Assembly: GCA_902535275.1 (NCBI GenBank) | Contig: CACASS010000006.1 | Location: 1-32,797 of the forward strand | Reading direction: 5' to 3' | Origin: an uncultured Pelagibacteraceae bacterium | Lineage (GTDB): Bacteria; Pseudomonadota; Alphaproteobacteria; Pelagibacterales; Pelagibacteraceae | Length of the DNA: 32,797 nt | Part shown: positions 8,952-17,305 of the stretch, one piece after another | Layout: the number at the start of each line of letters is the position of its first letter | Numbering within the stretch: position 1 is the stretch's first letter | Program-made: the position numbers and the translations under genes | Notes under the pieces: model-generated | The model's database searches: none | What the model was told of the DNA's origin: nothing | Seen by the model: only the letters and a program-made list of their open reading frames with translations

Positions 8952-10246
8952 ATATTCAATCTTAAAGATTGATTGGATTCGTAGTAATTAAATAGTTCTT
9001 CTCTTTTTCTAATTTTGTTGAATTTTGTAATCATAGGATACATTTTTTTTATATTTTCTTTTGCAAGGAAAGAATCTTTTGCAAGATAAATACGACCACC
9101 ATTTTTAATAATAAATTTATCAATCTCAACAATCATCGACTTGAGATTATTAGAATACTTAAAATCCATCGCTAAGCTATACCCTTTTTTTGGAAAACTT
9201 AAATAATTGTTATTTTTTTTACCCATAAGCTTTAGTACAGCAAGATATGGTTTATTTTTATACTTATTAAGTACTTTATTGATTATCTGCAAGTTTTTAA
9301 TGAATTTTTTTTCAGGTAATAGGATTTGATATTGTGTAAAACCTTTTTTACCATAGAATCTATTCCAATTTTTAATTCTATCTAGTGGGTAAAAATATTT
9401 AAAAAGATCAACCTCGGTTTCACCTTTTTTTGAAAAGTTGAAATAAAAATAATTAAATAATTTAATAATTGTATCGTTTAGAAAAATAATTTTATTAAGC
9501 ACAGATAAATTTAATTGTTTTTTATATCTAAATTTTAATTCTGAAGACGTTCTCTTATGATTTCCTAAATATAATATAGAATTAATTTTATTATTTTTAT
9601 TTCCAATTAAATCTAACCATGCAACACTATATTCACTATTAAAGTTAAGCTTTATTTCTTTAATCAAACTACCAAGAGTATTAAATTTTTTAGTTTTAGA
9701 AACTATTAAATGGCTTGTTATTTTTTTTAATTTAAACTTTGCAGAAAGTATGAATCCAGTCAACCCCATGCCAGAACATGTTGAACGGAATAATTGTTTA
9801 TTTTTTTTATTTACATTAAAAATTTTGTTTTTTTTAATTAATTTAAATGAAATTAAATAATCAGAGAAAGAACCTTCTATATGGTGATTTTTTCCATGCA
9901 CATCAGCAGCTATTGCTCCACCAATTGTAGCGAAACTCGATCCTGGAGTTACATGAAAAAACCAACCACTTTTAACAATTGTTTCTAAAATTTGGTTGAA
10001 AGTCACACCACTCTCACATTCTATTGTTCCCTTCTTTTTGTCAAATTTAATAATCTTGTTTAATTTTTTTGAACTACAAACATACTTTCCAAGAGCACTG
10101 TCACCATAACTTAAGCCAGAACCTCTGGCGATAACTTTTTCAATATTTAATAAATTGATATCTTTAATTTTTTTTGGATAATATATTTTTGAAAAACTTC
10201 TTTGTAATCTAGACCATCCAAAGATATTTGTATAAATAGATTTCAT
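8948..10246 (-). CDS. FAD-binding oxidase, DprE1-like (decaprenylphosphoryl-ribose 2'-oxidase family)
   Basis: 432 aa; N-terminal GWSRLQRSFSKIYYP, RGSGLSYGDSAL, VTPGSSFATIGGAIAADVHGKNHHIEGSFSDYL (VAO/PCMH fold, GGAxAxDVHGKNHH), matching DprE1 features known from Mycobacterium and homologues. Confidence 0.85.
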   Translation of the reverse strand: MKSIYTNIFGWSRLQRSFSKIYYPKKIKDINLLNIEKVIARGSGLSYGDSALGKYVCSSKKLNKIIKFDKKKGTIECESGVTFNQILETIVKSGWFFHVTPGSSFATIGGAIAADVHGKNHHIEGSFSDYLISFKLIKKNKIFNVNKKNKQLFRSTCSGMGLTGFILSAKFKLKKITSHLIVSKTKKFNTLGSLIKEIKLNFNSEYSVAWLDLIGNKNNKINSILYLGNHKRTSSELKFRYKKQLNLSVLNKIIFLNDTIIKLFNYFYFNFSKKGETEVDLFKYFYPLDRIKNWNRFYGKKGFTQYQILLPEKKFIKNLQIINKVLNKYKNKPYLAVLKLMGKKNNNYLSFPKKGYSLAMDFKYSNNLKSMIVEIDKFIIKNGGRIYLAKDSFLAKENIKKMYPMITKFNKIRKREELFNYYESNQSLRLNI

Positions 10247-11079
10247 TAGTAGCTCAAATAATAAAAGAAAATCATATTAGCCAATAGAAACCAACTTTTT
10301 TTACTTTTTATACAATAGTTAACTGGATCTATTTTTACTAACTTGTTAATTACATCTATATACAACTGAATTACCCAAATTAACAATATTAACACACACG
10401 GAAATAAGAAGTTTTTATTATTATAAATTAAAGATGGTTTATCTGAAAAAATATATAATATTAATACTGTAAAAGATACTAACAATGATACAAAAAAAAT
10501 ACTTTTAAATAATCTAAGATGTTGATTGTATCCTTCATTTGAAATTCTTTTTAAAATAGAAAGCCCTAAAAAAAATGAATAAGAAAACAAATATAGCGAA
10601 ATTGTAACATCAATATCAAATAAAATACCACCATAATAAATTCTTAAAATATAAAATGATGTCAAAACGAATACGTCTAATAAAAATAACTTTTTAAGAA
10701 AAATTGTATAACAAGATGTTAAAATAAAGTAAAAAATTAAAAAATAGATACCAAATAAATAGTTATTAAAATATAATAGAGCAAATGATGTAATCAAACA
10801 AATTACAATCAAAGCTATTACATCATAAATTTGTAATTTTTTACTTACTAATGGTCTTTTTTTCTTGTAAAAATTTTTTTTATCTTCTGCTTGATCATAT
10901 ATATCATTTAAACAATAAACTGATGAAGCAACAAATGAGAATGATAAAAATAAAATTATCGCTTTAAATGTAAATATAATTTCAATATTTCCTGAAAATA
11001 ACATTGGTAGAAATATTAAAAAATTTTTTATCCAGTGTGAAATTCTCAACTGCTCAAAAATTATATTTACTCTCATCAT
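10246..11079 (-). CDS. UbiA-family prenyltransferase, decaprenyl-phosphate phosphoribosyltransferase-like
   Basis: 277 aa polytopic; RISHWIKNFLIFLPMLFSG, YCLNDIYDQAEDKKNFYKKKRPLVSKKL (NDxxDxxxD-type motif). Stop/start overlap with the DprE1-like gene. Confidence 0.8.
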   Translation of the reverse strand: MMRVNIIFEQLRISHWIKNFLIFLPMLFSGNIEIIFTFKAIILFLSFSFVASSVYCLNDIYDQAEDKKNFYKKKRPLVSKKLQIYDVIALIVICLITSFALLYFNNYLFGIYFLIFYFILTSCYTIFLKKLFLLDVFVLTSFYILRIYYGGILFDIDVTISLYLFSYSFFLGLSILKRISNEGYNQHLRLFKSIFFVSLLVSFTVLILYIFSDKPSLIYNNKNFLFPCVLILLIWVIQLYIDVINKLVKIDPVNYCIKSKKSWFLLANMIFFYYLSY

Positions 11080-11088
11080 TTAAATAAA

Positions 11089-12102
11089 TTATCTTTTTTT
11101 TTCAGAATTGTATTGTGGATGTTTTGATTGGGGCCTATTTTTATGTTTTACAACAATTGAACCATCTACAACTTTAATATCATATCCCCAATTATCCCAG
11201 CCTTTTATTGATAATGGTTCACCAAGTTTGTCCTCGAGTGTTCGTGGGTAGACATAACACCCTTCACTTTCTCCATACTGAGATCTCGCTTCTTCCATTT
11301 TTTTTTTAACTTCCATGTGCAAATCTAATGGAACATTTAAATGTTGCCCAAGTAAGTAACTTAAATTCATATCTTTGCATGCTAAATCCATTGTAAATCC
11401 AGCTTCATATTTTTGATTAAAAATATGAGGAACAACAGTTTCCCACGCAAAGGAATTTCCAGCTGAAACTCTAATTGCATCAAAAAAACTCTCTAAATCT
11501 AATCCTGCTCTTTTAGCAATCATCATGCATTCAGATGCAGCAACCATATTAGTAAATGCAAGCATGTTTGAAACAACTTTTGCAATAGCTCCTGCCCCTA
11601 TATTTCCACAAAGAACAACAACCTCACCAATTGCATCTTGTAAAACTTCTTTCCAATTATTAAAAATTTCCTTATCTCCACCAGCTAAGCAAACCATATT
11701 ATTATTTTGTAAAGCATGAACACCTCCGGTTAGAGTAGCTTCCAACATTGAAACACCATATTTTTTTGCTTTTTCTGATAATTCTTGTGTTTGTTTAAAA
11801 TCAGTTGTGGATGTATCTATCCATGTCATTCTTGAAGAGGCATTTTGTAATAACCCATCCTCACCATTAACAACTTGTAAAACATGTTCTGGTTTAGGCA
11901 AACAAGTTAGAACTGAATTACATTTCTTTGCAAGATCTTTTATAGAATCAGCTTTAATAATTTCTTTATGAACATTATTTAGTTTGTTCTTATCAATATC
12001 AAAAGCTACAAGGTTATACTTCTTTGTTTTGAGTAAATTATTCAAGATTGGTTTACCAGCATTCCCTAAGCCAATCACCCCAATTGTTATGATATTTCTC
12101 AT
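11089..12102 (-). CDS. NAD(P)-dependent beta-hydroxyacid dehydrogenase (3-hydroxyisobutyrate dehydrogenase family)
   Basis: 337 aa; IGVIGLGNAGKPI Rossmann motif, DTSTTDF, ATLTGG, GNIGAGAIAKVVSNML, AGFTMDLACKDMNLS. Preceded by a strong SD (AAAGGAGAG) upstream of ATG 12102. Confidence 0.85.
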   Translation of the reverse strand: MRNIITIGVIGLGNAGKPILNNLLKTKKYNLVAFDIDKNKLNNVHKEIIKADSIKDLAKKCNSVLTCLPKPEHVLQVVNGEDGLLQNASSRMTWIDTSTTDFKQTQELSEKAKKYGVSMLEATLTGGVHALQNNNMVCLAGGDKEIFNNWKEVLQDAIGEVVVLCGNIGAGAIAKVVSNMLAFTNMVAASECMMIAKRAGLDLESFFDAIRVSAGNSFAWETVVPHIFNQKYEAGFTMDLACKDMNLSYLLGQHLNVPLDLHMEVKKKMEEARSQYGESEGCYVYPRTLEDKLGEPLSIKGWDNWGYDIKVVDGSIVVKHKNRPQSKHPQYNSEKKR

Positions 12103-12131
12103 AATCTCTCCTTTTGTAGATAAGTTAGTTA

Positions 12132-12521
12132 TTAAATTAACATAACTACTAAAAATAACATCTGAACAAAATTAATCATAACAGATATAAAATGTGAATA
12201 TTTGAATTTTTTATTCTGTTTATTATCTCTATATTTATTAATTAATGGCATTAATAAATAATTTGAGGCAGCAAATAAAAGAGTGATTGCTAGAATTAAG
12301 TAAAAATCTATTCCAAATTTACTTAAGAATACAAAAGTTATTAGAACAATTAAACTTAATCCTAAGTTAACATTATAGTAAAAAGGAAATATTCTTCTTA
12401 TAAATTTTCGAGCATTATCTTCATCTAAAGTAGTAAATACTACTGGAGCAATAACAAATGAAAAGAATAACATTATTCCTAAAATCATTGCTGTTAAATA
12501 AATAGTAATCTGCTCAATCAT
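12132..12521 (-). CDS. DUF4149-like small integral membrane protein
   Basis: 129 aa, 4 TM; ILGIMLFFSFVIAPVVFTTLDEDNARKFIRRIFPFYY is typical of DUF4149/TMEM205-like proteins. Confidence 0.65.
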   Translation of the reverse strand: MIEQITIYLTAMILGIMLFFSFVIAPVVFTTLDEDNARKFIRRIFPFYYNVNLGLSLIVLITFVFLSKFGIDFYLILAITLLFAASNYLLMPLINKYRDNKQNKKFKYSHFISVMINFVQMLFLVVMLI

Positions 12522-12524
12522 AAT

Positions 12525-12710
12525 TTAGTTTTCTATTGAATTTTCTTCTTTCATTAATATTGGTCTACCATCATGTGCTGTATTAAGAGGTATAATTTTA
12601 CCCTTATATTTTGCGCATAAAGTTGGAGCACTTCTTACTTCTTCACCTAATCTTACCTCTAAATCAACAATCACTAATTTTGCATCTTCTAACTCTTTTA
12701 ATATCCTCAT
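12525..12710 (-). CDS. Hypothetical 61-aa protein
   Basis: Compact ORF between membrane-protein genes, preceded by AAAGGA-like SD; no recognised family. Confidence 0.5.
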   Translation of the reverse strand: MRILKELEDAKLVIVDLEVRLGEEVRSAPTLCAKYKGKIIPLNTAHDGRPILMKEENSIEN

Positions 12711-12737
12711 TTTAATCCTTTGGTTAATTAATTTGAT

Positions 12738-13181
12738 TTAATGACAGGCCTGATTATGCTTTTTAAGTCTCCAATAATTGTATGGCCAAGGAGTAACAAA
12801 TCCAACTGCTAACATTATAGGCACCACCCACCAGGTAAGTATTGCACCTCCTGTTAAAGCATAATCGGTAATATTCATTGCTACTTCCATACTAACCATA
12901 GAAATAAAGCTCATGCCCAATGCAGTCTTCAAAGCTTTTTGAAAAGTAAAACTTTGTTTCATTAAAATAAATGTCTCTAAAATTACACTTGTAATCAAGC
13001 CATTAATTATTGCTAAAATCATAATACTTAAAACTGGGAAAGGGATTTTAGTTAATTGAAAAAATAATATAGTTCCAAAATCACCAATTGCACAACCTAA
13101 CAAGCACCAAGCTGTATTCTTGGCACTTCTTCTCCAGGTATGTTTACATTTCCAATTAAAACTTATTGCTTCAGCGCTCAT
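12738..13181 (-). CDS. DUF4396-like membrane protein
   Basis: 147 aa; KCKHTWRRSAKNTAWCLLGCAIGDFGTI and WWVVPIMLAVGFVTPWPYNYWRLKKHNQACH are typical of DUF4396. Confidence 0.7.
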   Translation of the reverse strand: MSAEAISFNWKCKHTWRRSAKNTAWCLLGCAIGDFGTILFFQLTKIPFPVLSIMILAIINGLITSVILETFILMKQSFTFQKALKTALGMSFISMVSMEVAMNITDYALTGGAILTWWVVPIMLAVGFVTPWPYNYWRLKKHNQACH

Positions 13182-13182
13182 A

Positions 13183-13359
13183 TTATTTAGCCATATTTTT
13201 TTTTATACACGTTTTATATTTAAATGTATCTCGTTCAAAACCATCAAATAAACATTTTGATCTAACTTTTTGAAATTTAACATTATAATCTGCTGTTTCC
13301 TTAGTTGTTGTACAACCAAATATGAATAATAGCACAATCACAATTAAGAATCCCCTCAT
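13183..13359 (-). CDS. Small lipoprotein (58 aa)
   Basis: Not in the ORF track. Translates as MRGFLIVIVLLFIFGCTTTKETADYNVKFQKVRSKCLFDGFERDTFKYKTCIKKNMAK*; lipobox IFGC. Stop is 1 nt before the DUF4396-like gene start. Confidence 0.65.
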   Translation of the reverse strand: MRGFLIVIVLLFIFGCTTTKETADYNVKFQKVRSKCLFDGFERDTFKYKTCIKKNMAK

Positions 13360-13413
13360 AAATACTGATATATATTAATTAATTAAAGTATTTATGTATA
13401 AAATTGACGTATC

Positions 13414-13482
13414 TTAAAGAATGTATTTATCACCAAGATACATTGCAAAAGCGATAGCAGCACCTAATAAAATATATTTCAT
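13414..13482 (-). CDS. Possible 22-aa membrane micro-protein
   Basis: Translates as MKYILLGAAIAFAMYLGDKYIL*; hydrophobic and clean, in an otherwise empty intergenic region. Too short to be certain. Confidence 0.3.
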   Translation of the reverse strand: MKYILLGAAIAFAMYLGDKYIL

Positions 13483-13591
13483 ATATTGATCTTATACCTA
13501 AAATAATCTGTGTTTAAAATGTGATATTAGTTCATATTCGCAACGAAATTAGAACCTAATTAAGACATATCAATATTCTAGAAATAGAATC

Positions 13592-14164
13592 GTGAGATTA
13601 TCATTATTCTTTTTTCTTCATTTAGTTGCTTTCGTGATCCTCTTAATTGTCCATCCACATGCACGTGCTGATGATGGGTGGGCAATTGCAGATGGTGATA
13701 AGGACTATATTTATTTAACTAAAAATGGTGAATACCTCTACGGAGACAGATTAATTTTTTCTTTAAAGTACAAAGATTGTAACAAGATTCATCAATTATT
13801 CACTTTCCTTACTACAAAAGGTGATTCCAATATCTATCAATTTGAAAATAAGAAACTTCCTATAACTCTTAACAATACGGAGTTCCATGCAGAAGTAATT
13901 CATATTGAAAAAATATTAGACCATAGAGCTCATTGGGTAGTATTTGAACTTGGTGGTTATGAAACTCAAAAGTATGCAAAATTACTAAATGGTTTTATTG
14001 AAGAAAATGATAATTATGAAATTTCATTAACAAATGGATTACATTTCGAAGTAAATAAATACTTTGATATTACTAAAAACAAATGGAATTTAACAAACTT
14101 CTCAGAAAAATTTGCTGAGTTTTATAAACGTTGTAAAGAAAAGACAATTTTTAAGGATAGTTAA
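13592..14164 (+). CDS. Hypothetical secreted/periplasmic protein
   Basis: 190 aa with N-terminal signal-like LFFFLHLVAFVILLIVHPHARA followed by a soluble domain; GTG start. Confidence 0.6.
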   Translation: MRLSLFFFLHLVAFVILLIVHPHARADDGWAIADGDKDYIYLTKNGEYLYGDRLIFSLKYKDCNKIHQLFTFLTTKGDSNIYQFENKKLPITLNNTEFHAEVIHIEKILDHRAHWVVFELGGYETQKYAKLLNGFIEENDNYEISLTNGLHFEVNKYFDITKNKWNLTNFSEKFAEFYKRCKEKTIFKDS

Positions 14165-14165
14165 T

Positions 14166-14231
14166 ATGTTTACTGGCATGGAAGCATTAATTATAATGGA
14201 GATACTAATATTAATAGCGAGTGTAATATAA
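14166..14231 (+). CDS. Possible 21-aa hydrophobic micro-protein
   Basis: MFTGMEALIIMEILILIASVI*; begins 1 nt after the 190-aa ORF stop and ends 6 nt before the next ORF. Confidence 0.3.
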   Translation: MFTGMEALIIMEILILIASVI

Positions 14232-14237
14232 TAAATT

Positions 14238-14540
14238 ATGAAAAAAGCAAAGTGCTATAAATGCCAAAAAATTTTATCATTTACAAATAATATTGGTGGT
14301 TCATCAGAATTTGTTCATGATGAAAGAGACTTTGATGGTATGGATATATTTTTGTGTGGTTGTTTTCGTGGTCACAGATTTAAGCTTGATATGAAACATT
14401 ATTTGAAAAATCGTAATCAAAATAATTTTATAGCAAAAACCTTAAGTGCTGATCTTGATTTTTCAGATGGATACGACAAAAAACCTAAAAAAATCAATAG
14501 GTCAATTGTTAAAAAAGTTAAAAATCTACTTGGATTTTGA
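14238..14540 (+). CDS. Hypothetical protein with possible zinc ribbon
   Basis: 100 aa; CYKCQ (CxxC) and FLCGC (CxC) spaced about 35 aa apart; 4-nt overlap with the next ORF. Confidence 0.5.
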   Translation: MKKAKCYKCQKILSFTNNIGGSSEFVHDERDFDGMDIFLCGCFRGHRFKLDMKHYLKNRNQNNFIAKTLSADLDFSDGYDKKPKKINRSIVKKVKNLLGF

Positions 14541-14986
14541 TGCCCTTAAAAAAAAAGACAACTCCAAAAAAAAAGAAAATAGTTTCATCAAATAAACATT
14601 TTAAAAGAATTGCAAATAGATCATACTCTGAATGGATACAAAGACTAATCAATGAATTTGACGAACAATGGTTATCAACAAATGTACAGCGTGAAATATG
14701 TTTTATGCCAAATGCTATACAAGCTTACTTTGACGAAGTATGTATGGATTTTGGAAGCTTTTTAAGAAAAAAATATGAAGAAGATAAAATAGACCTACAC
14801 ACTATAAAATGTAAAGAAATGTATTCTGTTATGATTGAATTTAGTAATACAAAATATGATGACTTCTTTCATGAAGACAATTTTGATAATTTATTTTTTG
14901 CATCGTCATATGTTATTGCGACGGTGTGTTTAAGTGAAAGACCATTCAGAAAGCTATTTGGGGTAAGAAAAGGTCTTTTTGGTTAA
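14537..14986 (+). CDS. Hypothetical protein (149 aa)
   Basis: ORF overlapping the upstream stop (ATGA-type junction), basic N-terminus then SYSEWIQRLINEFDEQW...; no recognised family. Confidence 0.5.
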   Translation: MMPLKKKTTPKKKKIVSSNKHFKRIANRSYSEWIQRLINEFDEQWLSTNVQREICFMPNAIQAYFDEVCMDFGSFLRKKYEEDKIDLHTIKCKEMYSVMIEFSNTKYDDFFHEDNFDNLFFASSYVIATVCLSERPFRKLFGVRKGLFG

Positions 14987-14994
14987 ATTTTAAA

Positions 14995-15893
14995 TTAATT
15001 ACTTTTCTGAAGTTGGTAAATTGAAACATAATGTTTCTTTTTAGGTAATGGAATAATTACAGGTACATCAGTACATCTTGGCACCATTGATTTTTTTCCA
15101 TAAATAATATTTGCATCATAATTTTCAAAATTTGTTTCTGGATGCGGATTTCCATCATTGATAATAGGCCAAGCATCACATGCTCTATAACCAAATAGTA
15201 TTAAAGGTCTTGAACCATTAGTATAATTTAAGCCTGAGCCATGAATTGTGCGACAATGAAAGAATGCAACCGAACCTGCTTTTCCAGTTAATGAAACTGA
15301 TTTTTTTAAATTAATCTTATTTTTTTAGTATTAATTTTACCTACAAAGTAATTATCATTACTATGATGGCTAAATAGTTCTTTTGTATGAGAACCTTTAA
15401 TAACCTTTAATGGACCATTTTTTTCATAACAATCCTCAAGATAAATACCTACTGTTATTAAATCATCATTTGTATGAGGATAAAAAGCAAAGTCTTGATG
15501 CCATTCTACTAAACTGCCCTTTTTCTTATTAGGTAACTTAAAGTTTAATTTGCCAAGATGAAATCTTACTGTTCCACCAATTAGCTTTTTAACAATATCA
15601 ATAATCTTTTTATTTCTTGATAAATCATAAAATAATTTATTGTTATTTTGAGGGTTATTTAATCTTAATATTTCTTTATTTTTTGAAGAGTTGCTATTGA
15701 ATACAAAGTGATAATTGTTGTAGCTTTGTGTGCCACCTTGATCTTTAACCTTTTTTCTACTGTTCTTTTCTTTGGTTACAATTTTATTAATTAAAGCATT
15801 TAACTTATTGATATCTTTCTTTGAAATAAGCTGATCTTTAACTAAGTAGCCATTCTTTTTGTAAAAGTTACTCTCAGATCTAGTGATACTCAT
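14995..15893 (-). pseudogene. Phytanoyl-CoA dioxygenase (PhyH)-family protein, frame-disrupted
   Basis: N-terminal ORF 15306..15893 has WHQDFAFYPHTND (HxD) and ends NTKKIRLI*. The downstream frame continues as KINLKKSVSLTGKAGSVAFFHCRTIHGSGLNYTNGSRPLILFGYRACDAWP...YQLQKSN*, containing the distal His and Arg. One base at the T7 run (15320-15326) restores the frame. Confidence 0.75.
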
Positions 15894-15902
15894 GTGTGAA
15901 TT

Positions 15903-16214
15903 TTATAATAAAAATATAATAATCCAATATGAAAATAATCCAGATATTATAGTAGCTATTACATTTCTTGAAAAATAACCAACTAGTATAGCCACTATTG
16001 CTCCAAAAATTTTGGGATCATTCATTTCTATAAAAGTTCCATAATCATTAATAAATATTCCAGGAAATATTATTGCTGGAAATACTGCTGATGGAACATA
16101 TGCCAATACAGCTTTTACTCGTTCACCTAATAAATCCCTATCTACTAAAGCAACCATAGTCATTCTCATAAAGTACGTAATTATTCCTGCAATTATAATT
16201 GTAAACCAAGTCAC
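15903..16214 (-). CDS. azlD: AzlD-family branched-chain amino acid transport protein
   Basis: 103 aa 4-TM: TIIIAGIITYFMRM...AVLAYVPSAVFPAIIFP; directly downstream of AzlC with 4-nt overlap. Confidence 0.8.
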   Translation of the reverse strand: MTWFTIIIAGIITYFMRMTMVALVDRDLLGERVKAVLAYVPSAVFPAIIFPGIFINDYGTFIEMNDPKIFGAIVAILVGYFSRNVIATIISGLFSYWIIIFLL

Positions 16215-16897
16215 TTTTTTAACCTCAAAACTAAGGCAGCAACAAACAATGCAATTATTGGTGAAATGATTATGTAAGATTTAAAAGGTGCATCAAAAAA
16301 TAATAAAGAACTTAATCCACAGGTAATCATAACTATTACATGATCTAATTTTTTAATATCTTGAACAACAATTGCGATAAAAGTCAAAGGAACTGCAAAT
16401 TTCAATCCTAATTCCTCAGGTACAAAAGAGCCAAGAATTATTCCAGCAAGTGTAGATATCTGCCAACAAACCCATAGAGTTCCTCCACTTCCTAATAAAT
16501 GATAGTGAAGATGTGTTTCATTTCTATTTTTTTGAAAAAACTTATTAGACTCTGCAAATCCCTGGTCTACAACCAAGTAAGATATCAAAAGCTTTTTGAT
16601 AAATGATAATTTTTCTAAATATTCAGATAAAACTGCCCCATACAATAAGTGTCTAGAATTAATTACCCCTACTGAAGTTACAGCAATTAATGCGGAAGCT
16701 CCTCCAGAAAGAAGTTGCAAAAACACAATTTGAGACGCTCCACCAAATATAATGATAGACATTGCATAAACTAATACTGGACTAAAACCTAACTCAATAC
16801 CAATTGCTCCACATACAATTCCAAACGGAATTACTGAAAACATATGCGGTGCAACAGCCAATATACCTTTAGAAAATATTTGTTTTTTAGAGAGCAT
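16211..16897 (-). CDS. azlC: AzlC-family branched-chain amino acid permease
   Basis: PFGIVCGAIGIELGFSPVLVYAMSIIIFGGASQIVFLQLL, NSRHLLYGAVLSEYL. Confidence 0.87.
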   Translation of the reverse strand: MLSKKQIFSKGILAVAPHMFSVIPFGIVCGAIGIELGFSPVLVYAMSIIIFGGASQIVFLQLLSGGASALIAVTSVGVINSRHLLYGAVLSEYLEKLSFIKKLLISYLVVDQGFAESNKFFQKNRNETHLHYHLLGSGGTLWVCWQISTLAGIILGSFVPEELGLKFAVPLTFIAIVVQDIKKLDHVIVMITCGLSSLLFFDAPFKSYIIISPIIALFVAALVLRLKK

Positions 16898-17305
16898 TTA
16901 CTTTACTGTTTGAAGAGCAACTTTTAAATATTTGGGGTCTAACTTACAGTCTTTGTAACCTCTTTTAACAACATTTAAATATCTTTCAGTTGGGTATCTA
17001 AATTCTGTTTTGTTAACCATTATGTAAGTCATCACAGTTTTATTGTAATAAGTAAAATAAAGTTTTTTATAAAGGATTGGATAATCTTCATAAACATCTA
17101 GTTTTTTTTCATCACTTTTTGATATTTCAAATAAAGCGCCGGGAACTAAAGAATTTTTACTCTTTTCTATATCGGCAGCTCTATATTTGCTTCTAAAATT
17201 TAATCTGTAGCCTTTAAGTTCGTATTTTTTTATGAAAACAGAGTCTTTACATCTCCGCTTCATTTGAAAATGATTAAGATTACTTCCGTAAGCAAAATAT
17301 AACAT
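16898..17305 (-). CDS. Gamma-glutamylcyclotransferase-like (AIG2/BtrG fold) protein
   Basis: MLYFAYGSNLNHFQMKRRC (YGSNL motif), PGALFEISKSDEKKLDVYED. Confidence 0.8.
   Translation of the reverse strand: MLYFAYGSNLNHFQMKRRCKDSVFIKKYELKGYRLNFRSKYRAADIEKSKNSLVPGALFEISKSDEKKLDVYEDYPILYKKLYFTYYNKTVMTYIMVNKTEFRYPTERYLNVVKRGYKDCKLDPKYLKVALQTVK

Noticed and set aside
11525-11719. ORF 64 aa plus strand
   Set aside because: Antisense to the hydroxyacid dehydrogenase; shadow ORF.
15391-15411. Short direct repeat ACCTTTAAT/AACCTTTAAT
   Set aside because: Inside the PhyH-family coding region and explained by codon usage.
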